A stretch of DNA of 64,000 nt from the NCBI GenBank assembly GCA_016801885.1, contig CM028893.1:8259950-8323949 (forward strand). The letters are read 5' to 3'. The stretch is from Toxotes chatareus (lineage: Eukaryota > Chordata > Actinopteri > Toxotidae). The notes under the pieces were generated by a model, which searched no databases, was not told where the DNA came from, and was given only the letters and a program-made list of their open reading frames with translations. Position 1 is the first letter of the stretch, and every line of letters begins with the position of its first letter. The position numbers and the translations under genes were made by a program. Below, piece after piece: positions 34,501 to 46,270 of this stretch.

Positions 34501-37500
34501 CAAGTCTTAGCACTCATTGGATATTTTGTTTGTGCCTCTGTGAAACTCACAGGAAGTACTGTACTGTGTAGTTACGAGAGTGCAGAGAGACACTTTATAA
34601 ATATGAAAACTTTTTGTGCAAGCTGGCACAGGTACCTGCCGGCACGGCCAAGCTGACCCAGGCACACATAACACAGGCAGGCTCATGGGCTCACCATGTG
34701 ACATGATGATGATGCTGCTCATGTTTTGGTGGCTAGGTTTGGTGTTTTGGAAGGTAATGTGCTCTATGACTAAAGCGCAATTCCTATGCAACAGCAAGCA
34801 ACTGAAATTTTAACTTGAGCTGCTATGGTACTAAAAAAGTAGGACAATAATAACAACAATAAGGATGATTAACTTGGCTCCAAGTCACCTCATTCTGACT
34901 TAGACACAGGAAGTCCCGGTGTGCTCTGACAAGCTGGGATAAACAAGATATGAAAAAACTGTTTCAGCACAATCCAGTTCTCTGGCCATGAAGTTGTCAG
35001 GATAACAAAGACTGATGAGATGTTATGATTTTATGACCCCACCAGATACACATGCACTCACTGCCAGCCCACTGGTCTCCTGGACCAACGGAGAACTCCT
35101 GCTACTTCAGATGGCTACCCCTGCTGTGGACTGGGCAGAGTCTCCTCGAATTCAGTTGCTTACAGGAAGAGACCAGCATCTTGACAGCCAAAGGTCTTTC
35201 TGAATCACAATCGGGTGAGAGAGGCAGTGATTCAACAGGAAGATAAACTGACTGTGCTCTTCAACATGGCTTCCAGGAAACATTGGGAGGATCACATCTT
35301 TTCCAAACTTAATAGCATGCATGCAAATATATAAGTTTTACAAATAAATACCTCACACTAGAGATGCTACACCAGTTTACAAAATGACAATAAACGGAAA
35401 CTTGAAAGATGCAAAAGACGTGCACAGAAACAGTAGGGGTTTTGGCTTGAAATTGGAACATTTAAGATGAAAAGAATGCATTAGAATCTGGGGAGTGTGG
35501 AGAGTATCAGACAGACCAGATCTAATGGAAAAAAACATACAGGGTGCATTATGGGAGTTATAGGAAGAAGAAAAAATAAGGATATTTGGATTTTGACTAT
35601 TTTTTGTGTCTTGTCACAATCATAAAAGTTTGTACTTGTAGAGTTTAAGTGGTTTCTCTTTCTTCCATAAGTAAAATAATTATTCATGATTACATAAAAT
35701 GAGTATTAAAAGGATCTTAAAGGGGAATTTTTACTACCCTTTTTAAATAAGATAATATATTGGCAGCTTTTATTTTCAACAGGTTAGCATTTTCTTGACA
35801 CTAGATAATGCATGTCTTAAAGCACATTAATGCCATCCTTCTGCCCCCTCTGTTATTTACAAATGACCAAACGTGACCTTTTGAAGTTAATTAATTGCAT
35901 GAGAAGCTCATTAAGAGTAATGTTAAATTTCATGCTTTAATTTAACAACAGTGTCTGTGCTACATCTATCATAATTTGAAAGCTACTGGGTGTGACAAAG
36001 TGCTCATGCTCTAAGGCATGGACCTGCATAAGCAGCCACTGCAGCACAACCACTTATTTTAACAACATTCCAATTACAGTTAACCAGGCCTTCTGCCTTT
36101 CTGTGCCTTCGATAAACCAGGGCAAACAAGGTTTTCTTTTCATTTGTGCACATGCCTGCATTTGTCTGTTGTTAGCTGCTAGTCTCCTTTCCTTTTTGGA
36201 ATTACATCAATTTCTAATAGCAAGAGGCCTTCGTGTTGAAGCTGGGCATAGTGACTGAGTATTAAATTATATTAACATTAAAAGCTAATTTATTCTTTTA
36301 ATAACTTTTTTTCATTTCCCAGAAAAACGGACATGGTAGATGCTCTTAATAATGTTATTCCCAGCAAGAAGTTCAGTGAAATGTTTTTATTTCTGACAAA
36401 TACTTGCCGTCCACAGGCAGACAGCAAAAAAATAACTTACTGTCTAAAGATCCCAGTGGTGCTATCAACCCCTATTTGCAACTAGATATTATTCATGGCA
36501 CAGCTGTTATGAAATCTACCACATATATGGCTCTTCATTTCCATGTTACTCTCACGGCAGTCAGCAGACACATCTAGGACTCCACACCACCCGCCTTGTC
36601 GTGGTTTATATCCAATTTGAAACAGCTCCCTCTAGGCTATCCTGACGGAGCCTCTTTCTTCCCTAGAAAAACCCAGTGCACTGTTGAGGCCATGTGATGT
36701 TCCGCAGACAGTTGGAAGTGTCACTTGTGCTGCGTTATCCTTCTCTCTTCTCTGTCATAGTTGAACCACAGTGGCGGGCGTGACTCACTGAAGTGCTGTA
36801 CTTTCTAATGACACGAGAGCGGAGGCTGAGTCAATCTGACCTGACAGTCTTGCATAAATCACGGCCCTTCGATTTAAGTTGCTTTGAGGAGTGTCAACAA
36901 ATCCACAGGAGGAATATTAGACTCTGCTGTAGGTAGGGACTCCGCCTCTGAGAACTCATTATAGGGTGTCTTCCTTCATGCTGTGCCAGGCTGTGTTGAC
37001 TGAATTGCCAAGCTTATTTCTGATTCACTGGCAGAAGCCTGCGTTTTAAATTCCCGACTTGTGATAAGAGCCCACCAGCACCCCGAAGACCATTTCAGGG
37101 GAAATACATAGATTTTTAATGGGTGCATTTTGGGAGGTGAGCTTCAACTGCTTTAGTGTGATGTAATGTTTAAAAAAAAAGGTAACCCTGGGCTGGAAAG
37201 AGGTGCACGAAAGTATAGCAATAAATGACATTAAATGATAATACACCAAACCAAGCCTCCTCTCTTAGTTATTATTCATGTTGTTTATGGTCTTTAATGA
37301 GACTGATGAGAAGGCAACGTGGTGAGTGCTACTACATGGTGTTTAGCTTCTAATCTTGCTGTTAATCATTCCACTTGAAAGTGTCCAGTGACAAAAGGCA
37401 GTCTCCCCTCCTTTGAAATCAAAGTAATGATATTTTTCCCTGGACAAACAAGAGAAGGCTTCAAGCCCCAGTTTGCAGAAGTGATTCACAGCACATTGAG

Positions 37501-38456
37501 GCAAGGCACAAGCAAGGCTGAGGAAATAACTCAACAAAGAGGTGCAGAAGAGCACCCTCCTTCGCAAAGACAAAAAAGGAGAAATCTCAGATGACACCCT
37601 CAGATAGAAATGAAACACACTTTCAAGATTAACAAGTTTAGCCTGCAGTATATAAGAGTAAACAGGACCAAATCCACTTCCTGTGAATCTCCTAAAAAGC
37701 AGTCAGCTATTTCTATTTCCTCGCTCCATTAGGCCTGTCTTATACACCAAGCTGCTCCACACGTCAGTCTCAGCAAATGATCCTAAACTGCTTTAATTTG
37801 AAATCTTTTTCCTGCCACACCCACCACCACGACCAGCTGAATTCCATTCATTTAAATAATGCACAGCTATTAGATATATTAAAGACAGGCAGCGTTTCAG
37901 CTCAGGAAACTTTTATGACTCCAGGCATTTTTTCTGATATTGGCTGCCACTCAATAAAAAAAAAAAAAAAAAAAAAGAGAGAGAGCAATTTAATCAAACG
38001 TGAGACATCTAAACATCAGGCAGGGTGGATGTAAGATGGTTTCAACCGATGATGAAGGAGCTGGAGAGAGAAGTGTGTGATTCTGTTGCATTATTGGAGA
38101 GGAACTGTAGCTCTGCTAGTTCATTACTCGAGGGCATGGGAGGGAGTGCTATAGAAAGCCGTTGGTTTATGTGTCTGTCAATGTCATGTCTTTTCAGGAT
38201 CACGGTTCAAGGCGAACAGCAAGTATAAAGAGGGACAGGAAGGGGACTGGTACATTGCTGAGAGGGTGCTGGTAGGTCAAAGGACCTTCAACTGAGTTGA
38301 CACTAGTGGATATTGTGCTCTTCAGTGACTTGAAGGATAAAAAAAAACAACATGGAGTGTGCCATGCCAATAGGCCAGGGAAAGAAAGGTAACAGAGCAC
38401 AGTGTGGGTTTCAGTGTAAAATGCTGAGGGTGTGAGACTGAGAGGAGTAGGCTAAC

Positions 38457-38965
38457 TTATCAATCAAGAACTTTATTTGTCCCCTGGGGGCAATTCAAGG
38501 CACGTGAACAGTTTACACACAGCACAATAATGGCATAGAATAAACAGATAGCAGGTTAGAGAAGGGTGGGGGTTGGGGGGGTTGTGGGGGTCAGGGATGG
38601 TAGGGAGCTGAGGAGCAGAACAGCTCTAGGAATGAAGGTTGTCCTTCTCCTGCATCTGGGGCAGTGGAGCCGGCGACCTGAGGGGGGCCAGACGGACGCT
38701 GGGAATAAGGCATGTGAGGGGTCCACCAAGATCCTGTGTGCTGTCCTCAGTGTCTGCTGCTCACACACTGCTCAGTGATCTAAGTGGAAGACCAATGATT
38801 TTAGAGCAGACCCTGACTGTGCTCTGCAGACGGTTCCTGCTCTGAAGAAACCAGCAGAATCAGAATAGTGCTGCTGACCCCAAAGGAGTTAAGTTTCCTC
38901 AGTAGGTACTGCCACTGCTGGCAATATTGTTCCCAGATATTTGTATTCCTCTACTATCTCTACTG
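38457..38965 (-). mobile_element. Non-LTR retrotransposon 3' fragment (Rex1-like)
   Basis: Read on the minus strand, the element ends at 38457 with a TTGATTG-type tail and 'GGGGACAAATAAAGTTC' just before it. Upstream it has the G/C-rich 3' UTR pattern I associate with teleost Rex1/Babar LINEs, including 'ATGATTTTAGAGCAGACC' and 'GTGCTCTGCAGACGGTT' on the + strand. The copy is 5'-truncated and contains no reverse-transcriptase domain. The small open frames at 38556-38845 lie inside it and are not genes. Confidence 0.65.
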
Positions 38966-40189
38966 GCATTAATACAGCTTGTAAGAATTTGAATAAACCT
39001 ACAAGACTGTTTCTTATTATCACATCCGTGCTACAGCCATTTATGGCTGAAATGTTTTGGTTAACTTGTTTGAAAAACTACATACTGTAGTTAACAGCAT
39101 TCCAGGTTTCCAGCTGAACTGCAGCTGAAATGCTGTAAAAGGGGTTAGACTTAATGCTTTGCCTTAGACATAATGCTGTTTCTGCTGTAGATAGTTAGCA
39201 AGTTAGATAGACATGCTAACATTTGCAGATAAACACAATGAACACAATCCATTCCTTAAACTTTTCCTCTTGTGCTTTTGGTTTTGTAAAGTCACAACCC
39301 TCATATCTAGAAAATCAAAGCCTCACAGACCTGCCATGGCATTAAAGCTTCTCACCACCAACATGCAGTACTGTCATCTATTACTGTCCACAGTAAAAAC
39401 TCTTGTCTGGTTTGAGCACAAACACTGTAACTTTCCTTTTCAGATTTTGCCTCCTAAATGGCAAACTAAGCAAACAAATCACACTGGTGTATGAGGGCAT
39501 GGGAAAACCACTGATTCCAAGGATATCTGAAAAATGTATTTGCAGTGCAGATCTCAGTGCAGATCTCAGACAATTTTCTTTCAAAACTGCAACCACCCAC
39601 AGGCTTCTAAAGCTCCAGCTGGCAAGCAATCCTGAGAAGAACAGATTCTACCCCAGCAGGGGCCATAGGGATGCAGCGGGAGAGAGTAAAAGAAGCTCAT
39701 TCTGTTGATTAAATTTAGTTGATTTAGCTGCTTGGCTTCTCCAGGGTGACTTGGAGCTCACAAATTATCAACTTTAAATGGTGGATCTTTACTGAGATGT
39801 TCACATTTGCTACAGATAGAATTTGTTTTAGTACAGTTGCTCAAAATAAGATGGATTCCAGCCTCTAGTTAACATATTGATTTTGTGATCTTTAAAACTG
39901 TTTTACTTTTCTATCCAGTGAGTTTTATGGCTACCTGCAGAGAATGGGTATTGCACAAGTAATTGCTTTCCATGATTTCCATTATTGAGAGTGCACATAA
40001 CTATAAAAAGCTTTAACAATTCATTGTCAAAAGCAAGAAAATGTATTTTTCTGTCAGCATGTGTTTTTAAATATTATAATAAAAGCATATTTTTGTAGGC
40101 AACCACACATTGTAGGACTAGTTCCCACATTAATGCCAGACCATAAGCATATAAATGAAAAAAGTAATGTAATTTTTGTCAGTACTTAC

Positions 40190-40279
40190 TCATATACTTT
40201 CAGCATGTAACACTGGCTGTTCAAAAACAGAAACTCCCAGTCTGCTCCATAGTCTATGGACAGCTTCTTCTGTAGATCA
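40190..40279 (-). CDS. GIIbeta-like exon: start of the MRH lectin domain
   Basis: A 90-nt exon with acceptor TTCTCCAG and donor GTAAGTACT. It encodes one split Ser, then residues 24-52 and the first two bases of Glu53. The beginning (DLQKKLSIDYGADWEF) corresponds to the PRKCSH junction where an acidic or amphipathic helix runs into 'DFGP-GEF'. The motif NSQCYML contains the first MRH cysteine (Cys46) and the SQCY signature shared with GIIbeta proteins. The exon ends in KVY plus GA, and joining to the next exon's G gives Glu, producing the expected EYTY beta-strand. The family's usual Gly at 'PNGEF' is replaced by Trp37, a small sign of divergence. It is separated by a 1.75-kb intron from the preceding exon and a 14.7-kb intron from the following one. 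Confidence 0.88.
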
Positions 40280-42033
40280 CTGGAGAAGCAAAAATAAATA
40301 TATTAGATCAGAGGCAACAAAAAGCATGATACTCAGGCAAACATTACACTGGTGGTACAGTTTTAAGCAAATCATTTCAGATACATGTTTTAAAATGAGC
40401 CGAAACTTGTGTTATTTAACGGTTTTAGCACAAAATCTGCAGAACAACAACACAAATGCTCCCTTTCAGGTGAAAGAGATTGTTTTTGAATGTACCGCAC
40501 GTGAGCCATTTATTGCAAGTCCCTGACAAGCGGCTTTAATAACTCCTGGATGACTCCTAACTGTGCTGACAATGTAGCTTTATTTTCCTTGCTGCTTTCG
40601 GCGGATGACTTCTTGGATAGTGTGTTGATGAGGTGGCCCTTTAAAGCCCATTTCTATGCAGTGTCTCCAATTATCTGAGCTGGTGAGAGCTGCTTTTCTT
40701 CGCTAATCGCAAATAAGGAAACTGAGCCCTATCTCTAACGGTGCACCTTATTTCCATATTCATAACCCAGAATTGCTAATGGGGTTAACAAATGTTTAGG
40801 GAGGGTGATTGTTTCGCTAGAGGTTGATAAGGTAGGGTAGCACAGGGGGATGATTTGGGGTCAGAAAAGCAATGCAGGTTGCATAACTGTGTGTGAATGT
40901 GATTCTCAGTAGGGCAAGGGTCATAACACTCGTGCACAGAGTTAATTTTTCCGAAAATTGCCCTTTACAGCATGCTAAAGGAATAAAATGTATGGACTAA
41001 TAAGGGAGTGACTTTAATTTCTCGTTCCAAAAGGTATGAAAATACAAATGCGCTAGCACACTGCTATCTACATACTGATAAAGGACATGGCCTGCAGAGA
41101 GCATGCGGGGAGACAAAAAACATATCTAGTTCTCCAACACGCATAAATGATAGTGAGTAATTTGACCAGGAGCTATCTAAGCAAGGTGGACTATGAAGAA
41201 ATAGAGCAACTGAAGTCATGCCAGATATTTTTCCCTCTTTTCCCCTCATGCTGGCATTTGTTTAGGGGGAAAATCTTGACCTTTTGGTAACTGCCATCTC
41301 TGTGGCTGGCTCTCCTCTCTCCCTACTGTAATGAACAGTTTGCAGGCCTAAGGGCCACAGTAGCTACTTATCAGCTAGTGCTGGCTGGCTCAGAGCTCTG
41401 TGAAAACATTTGAGGGGAAGGAAAAGCATGTAACAGGAATTCTCATCCAAACCTGCTCAGGCATTTTTCCTCTCAGCTGTTGTAAGCATGTTGGAGTGTG
41501 ACTGTATACTGAAATGCTAGGAAGTAGTTAGAGGTCAAAAAGAATGATATAGAATCAATTAAATGTCTTAATGCTGTATCTGAGGATGAAATATTTTCTG
41601 GATGGAAACGTGAGTATGCAGCTAATTTGCCACTTTAATTTATGCCATGTCCATCTTTAAAAAAAAAAAAAAATCCACAAAGAAGTTTGGATTATTCATA
41701 CTAAGGCAGACAGTCTTATGCTCAAAGTAAGTTAAGAGGCCTACGCACCAGAGCACAGTAGGCAACCGATTGCGTTTGCTTTTCTTCGTTAAAATTAGCC
41801 TTAGGTATCACACAGTGCAAATTCATTACTGTGCAGCTTTCCTCACTACTTTAGCACAAACGGATGTTGTCTATTTTAAGGCCTAGTTACATACCATGTC
41901 ACCCTGCTTACAATAGCAATGTGGGAAGCAAATGCATAGTCCATACAAAGTGAAAAATGTTGAGGATTTAGCCACAGATATGTGACAATGAAAGCAAACC
42001 TCTGCTTCTATTTATTTGTTATCTTTCCCTTAC
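40280..42033 (-). other. Intron (1.75 kb) of the GIIbeta-like gene
   Basis: Bounded by donor GTAAGG at 42033 and acceptor CTTCTCCAG at 40280. Apart from a poly(A) run near 41660 nothing notable is seen. Confidence 0.85.
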
Positions 42034-42103
42034 CTTATTTCCATGCTGACTGTATCATAGGCCTCTTCTACCTTCTTCAGATTGGTAGCCTCCCACTTTG
42101 CAG
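42034..42103 (-). CDS. GIIbeta-like exon: charged helical segment before the MRH domain
   Basis: A 70-nt exon read from 42103 down to 42034. It is preceded by a pyrimidine-rich acceptor ending TCTAG and followed by donor GTAAGG. It starts with two bases completing a split codon, then encodes 22 residues from AKWEATNLKKVEEA to VSMEI, and ends with AG, which joins T of the next exon to give Ser. The Lys/Glu-rich, heptad-like composition matches the helix that precedes the lectin domain in PRKCSH, where the human protein has a similar Ala-Arg-Asn-Lys-Phe-Glu-Glu segment. This is the weakest exon by similarity alone, but its phase and splice sites fit the next exon exactly. The exon that should lie upstream (at higher coordinates) was not found. 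Confidence 0.75.
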
Positions 42104-42597
42104 CTAGACAAAACAGAAGGTCAGACAAATTAACAATGCAGAGTTGTTGCATCTCAACAGCTGCGTGTTGCCAAACAGTGGGCTCTTAATCTAGGCTGTT
42201 ATATCTAGGACTGGGAGAGGAGCAAGGCTGCATATAAACAGAAAAAAGCTATTTCCAGGTGTGGTAACTGGCTGCCGAAAGGCCCGCGGGCCCATTAGTC
42301 TCTTCACACTGACAATTGTGTTAACCAAGCCTGAGAGAGAAAAGAAGTCAGAGGGAGTGTGAGAGCAGCAGAGGTGACCACAGCGATGATATGTTTGTCT
42401 CTCTTTGCCATACTAGTATGTTCCTCATATGACAAGATGTCAGACTCTAGTGGAAAGCAAGAGAGCTTCAAACTTCCTTTAAGTAATTGTGACAGGTAAG
42501 AAGACAAGGAAAAGGAAAACTGTAACTATAAAGAAACTGTAAGTAAGAGTGTATATGCTGTTCTTTTCATGTGGTGAATCCCAATGCAAATCCTGAA

Positions 42598-42710
42598 AAC
42601 AGTTGATGCGTCTATTGGTATTAGTCTAAAAATGATCGGTCAAATTAATTGTTAATCAATAGAAGGTTAATCAACAATAATTTTCATATTTGACTATAAT
42701 CGTTTAAAGC
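42598..42710. mobile_element. Fragment of fish 'TTAATCAATA' repeat
   Basis: A/T-rich run with 'AATTAATTGTTAATCAATAG' and 'TAATTTTCATATTTG'. It resembles the end of the repeat seen more clearly at 61420-61635. Short and degenerate. Confidence 0.35.
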
Positions 42711-43846
42711 AGCAGTAATGAGTTTTTTTGTACCCTTTTGGGCAACGGAACAAAATGTAACTACAATACTGACATATTATTATCTTAGCAGTTGCTTACT
42801 TGCATCCAGCAGATATGAAGCAACATTAGCAATAATTTGGAGATGTGCTTCAATTCTGTATTTCTAGCTCTAGTTGGTATTATGAGCTTAAAAAGTATTA
42901 CATTTCCAAAATCCAGACGGGATCCAATATGGCTCAATGTGAATTAATAGTGACGTGGGTGATTCCTGCACACACACCCAAAGCTACACATTTATCCAAA
43001 TGGACAATGCTGCAGTCTCAGTCAATGTCCAAATGTTTTAAGATGCCACCACGCCCATATACATACACACCAACAAGCTGAGAAAAAATAACACATGAAA
43101 TATATGAAGTATATTAAAAATATCTCAAATATATCAAAAATATGCAAAACAGATGCCCATTCTTATTAAGCGTGACATTCCATTAAGTCATTGATTATCT
43201 GTTGTGGATCACATTTCAAAATTGGCTGACAACACAATATAACATAGCAATTGTTTTGTGAGCGAACCATATCGACCACAGTGTCTCTCACTGCAGAATT
43301 TAACATGAACAAAGGAGCCGGGAGCCTCACGACAGAGGAGATGGTAGAAAATAGAAGTGTGGAGAGGATGAAAAGACTCCAGTTTAATTGTCTAGTGCTG
43401 ATGGACCTTGGGATTTACTGGGGTTTCTGGAAGTGGACAGGTTCATCTCTGTCGTCGAGGTAACTCTCGCCGGGCCCCGGCGCCGTGGCAACAGAAAGGA
43501 ATGTGTATGTGGTAAGGACTCTGTGGGAAGCTGTCACAGCCCTGGCCTGAATACCAATTAGCATGTTCCTTGCATGTGGTCTCAGCTGGTTGCCCATAAA
43601 GATACCCCCCACACAATTCCCCCAGCACCTATTTCTTGCCGAACCTAGTACAGATGTGGTGTGTCCAAGAGGCAAGCTGTGATTTTCCATGCTGTAATGG
43701 CTATTTTTATAGCACCAAGAAGGGGAGATCTGTCCCTAACCCACCCCCGATCCCCTCAAACTCCTTCAGAAAATCACAGTCATACACACAAAAATGTTCT
43801 CTCCAGCCCTCTCTTGCATACTCTCAGATTCCTTCTAATGCCCTAT

Positions 43847-43868
43847 TTCTCTCTCTCTCTCTCACAGG

Positions 43869-43917
<49 letters not shown>
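43847..43917. repeat. (CT)n and (CA)n compound microsatellite
   Basis: A CT run at 43847-43863, then about 23 CA units at 43872-43917. The open frames across it on both strands only reflect the repeats. Confidence 0.96.
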
Positions 43918-43918
<1 letters not shown>

Positions 43919-45184
43919 AATCATCAGGCTCAGCAATGACAAAAGGAGACAGAGAATCCCAAGTGGGTGACATTTGACCCCTTGCAGCAGCCCAGTCATA
44001 TATGGAGAGAGTGGTGATGGTGAGGGGGGAGCTGAGGAGGGAGCAGAAAGACTCAGGGAGAGCAGCCAGGCGTACAGAAGTACCCAGAGCAGGGAACACA
44101 GGGCGAGTAAAGCCTCTTGAATGGTCTCTGCACCAGTCAGACCGACATAACCTGAGGCCGATGTACAGTGTACCAAAAAGACCTCGTGCTTATGGTCAAA
44201 TGACTGCAAGGATTAGATTATTGGTCATACGGTCAATGGATGTCATGGCTTCACAATCAGAGCAAGCATAAATGAACTGCGCCAGCCTGTTTTCAATGTA
44301 CTCGTGCTTTTGTTAGTGTGCAAATTAAATCTAATTAGCATAATGGCTCACTTCAATAATCTGACCCTAACAATTGTTTATTGTTATGCATAGGATGAGA
44401 TAGGTTTTATTATACTGACAAAAACTACTTTTTCTGCATTTTGGAGGGTATTCATATGGAAAATGTAGGACAAAGGACTTCACATCGAAGCAAAATTGAC
44501 CAGTGGATGACATTTTCCTTTTCAGTTAGTATACTGTACTTCGCTTTTAGCACTAGATGCCATCAAGAGGGTTGTTAAATCACAGAGGCCGTGTACAAAA
44601 ATAGAACAGGAGGAATACACTGTGTAGTATATGCCATCTTCTGTTCGAAGTCTCCTGTGCATACATACCTTGAGCCGGAGACCAGAGATGCTCTGTTTAC
44701 ATGCGAATGGATCAATAGGAAAGGCAATTTCTCTGCAGCTCTAAGAAAAGAAGCCTGGGAGTCAGTGCAATGAGCACCACGGCCATGCTTAACAAAACAA
44801 AGGCAATGCAAAAGGGCCACCCTTGAACCTCACACAAGCAACAGACACCTTAAGCAAGATTATGTCAACTACCAGACACATGTAGGAGTTTGCTTCGCTG
44901 TCTGCAAAAGGCTGCTCTTTAAAATAAAGACTGGCAGCGAGCTCAAGCTTCCATGTTGGTTCCTATTCACTTTCCTTCATAACCTCTTTTATTCACCGCC
45001 ATCTATCATCTCCTTCTTACTTTTCATTTTGACTTTAACATTCTCCTCGCCTTCAATATTTTCAGCATGAGCTCCTCAGAGTCTTCCTGTCACCCTCATC
45101 TCTCCCCCGCTCCAGCTCCATTTTCTCCATTTCCCTCAGTTTTTCTCCTCAACTGATGAACTTGTTCTGACTGCAGAGTGGGGA

Positions 45185-45204
45185 GTGTGTGTGTGTGTGT
45201 GTGT
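45185..45204. repeat. (GT)n microsatellite with adjoining G-run
   Basis: About ten GT units followed by a G-rich stretch. Confidence 0.9.
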
Positions 45205-46139
45205 TGGGGCGGGGGGGTTGAAAATATAGGTTGAGGACTCCTATAATGAAATGTTTATGGCGGGCTGTAACAATGAACAAGAGGCCTCTCAGGTACTGTC
45301 AAAAGGGTTGCCAATAGCATTAACAGCCACCTGCTGGCATTAAACACGACCACCCAGAGGTGCAAATTACTCTTTTTGTTTTTTTGTTTTTTTTTTCTTA
45401 AATGACACTGTTATCAATTATACACCTAACAAAGGTAATAAAAGATGTGTTACATGATAGAAAAAATATTGAATATTTTCATTTATAAAAAGCATTTTAT
45501 ATAGAGCATTTTCAAAAACCAAACAAATAAACATTTCACTGAAATACAAGGATACACTTCCGTTTCCTTATGTTCCTCGCTTCATCCGCCCAAATCTCAC
45601 AAATGATTCTGAAAGTGTAGCACAGGCTGCTGGGAGTTGAGAAGAGGTCAATCTCGCCCTCTGCATAATCGTTGTGTTGGAGTGTCTGATTGTATTAGAG
45701 GTGAGTGAATAACAGTAGCTGGCAGAAATAGCATCATGTTTTGAACTATCAGTGCAATTCATAGCCCTGTGACTGACTCAGTTTGTATTCATTCTCCCAC
45801 ACTCTCCTGCAACTCTCTTTTTTATCCACAGTGGTTGAAGGACAAGTGCAGCACCACGACTAGGACGTACTGAAATTAAGAATGGGTCCATTCACTGCAG
45901 AACTGCTATTATACCAAATTATATAAGCCAAAACTGCATATGGCGAGCATCGGTGACCACAGTGAAAAGATTACAGTCAGATGTGATGTTTCACATGCTT
46001 AGAAAAAGAATGATGCATCATCTGGTATACGTATGACCGACAATTATGGTCAATCACTCAGGCCATGAATCAAATGTTTAAAGTGATTTGTCAAGAAGAA
46101 ACATCAAAACTTTCCTGTTTTCTCTTTTCTATATCACTT

Positions 46140-46270
46140 TAGTTTAGCCTAAAGACTACAAATATGGAAACAGGTAGCCTGGTGCTGGGGCTCCTGAGTT
46201 TCCAGTCTTTATGCCATATATAATAATATCAATCTACTAAAAATAAGCATACTTCTCAAAATGTCACCCT
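46140..46270 (-). mobile_element. Fish interspersed repeat, reverse fragment
   Basis: Contains 'CCAGTCTTTATGCCATAT' and 'AAGCATACTTCTCAAAATG', the reverse complement of blocks in the 30185 copy. The element is internally rearranged: part of the 'AAAGACT...GGAAACAGGTAGCC' block also appears in forward orientation at 46150-46185. Confidence 0.45.

Larger units (their letters stand above)
25511..40189 (-). other. Large intron (14.7 kb) of the GIIbeta-like gene
   Basis: Bounded by donor GTAAGTACT at 40189 and acceptor CTCTGCAG at 25511. It contains (GA)n at 26161-26185, a long (CA)n at 27553-27597, several fish interspersed repeats (26725-26905, 28933-29054, 30185-30480, 38457-38965), a telomere-like tract with a coding-like fragment (31275-31631), poly(A) at 32177-32193 and 37956-37976. 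No further exon of the host gene was identified. Confidence 0.85.
7795..42103 (-). other. Partial gene: glucosidase II beta subunit-like, last five coding exons
   Basis: Five minus-strand exons (42034-42103, 40190-40279, 25439-25510, 11211-11310, 7795-7932) join in frame into 155 codons plus a stop. Every acceptor ends in AG and every donor starts GTAAG. Introns are about 1.75, 14.7, 14.1 and 3.3 kb in transcription order. The product has a short charged helix (residues 1-33), then an MRH lectin domain (about 37-143) and a C-terminal HSEL. In the PRKCSH family this domain binds terminal mannose on N-glycans and presents them to the catalytic alpha subunit in the ER lumen. The six MRH cysteines (46, 59, 101, 115, 130, 142) and binding residues Gln66, Arg107, Glu126 and Tyr132 are present, as is Trp102, which the GIIbeta branch uses. 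The N-terminal part expected of PRKCSH (signal peptide, LDL-receptor-like repeats, EF-hands, acidic stretch) was not found. Sequence differences and the lack of an acidic spacer before the tail suggest a divergent paralog rather than canonical prkcsh, so no symbol is given. Confidence 0.85.

Noticed and set aside
38556..38845. Small open frames on both strands in a G/C-rich stretch
   Set aside because: They lie inside the 3' UTR of a truncated LINE fragment.
7795..42103. Alternative identity as GNPTG, OS-9 or ERLEC1, other MRH-domain proteins
   Set aside because: The SQCY, LCPF...TQK, WG-WAG, CWQG and CG-ET motifs and the E-L C-terminus fit the GIIbeta branch. GNPTG lacks an HDEL-like tail, and ERLEC1 has two differently spaced MRH domains.
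43251..43463. Plus-strand open frame after a CTGCAG and ending at a GTAACT, exon-like
   Set aside because: The translation has no recognisable domain and the splice-like sites are weak. The nearby G/C-rich stretch alone is not evidence of an exon.
43636..44209. Overlapping open frames on both strands
   Set aside because: They translate the (CT)n/(CA)n microsatellite as His-Thr or Cys-Val runs.
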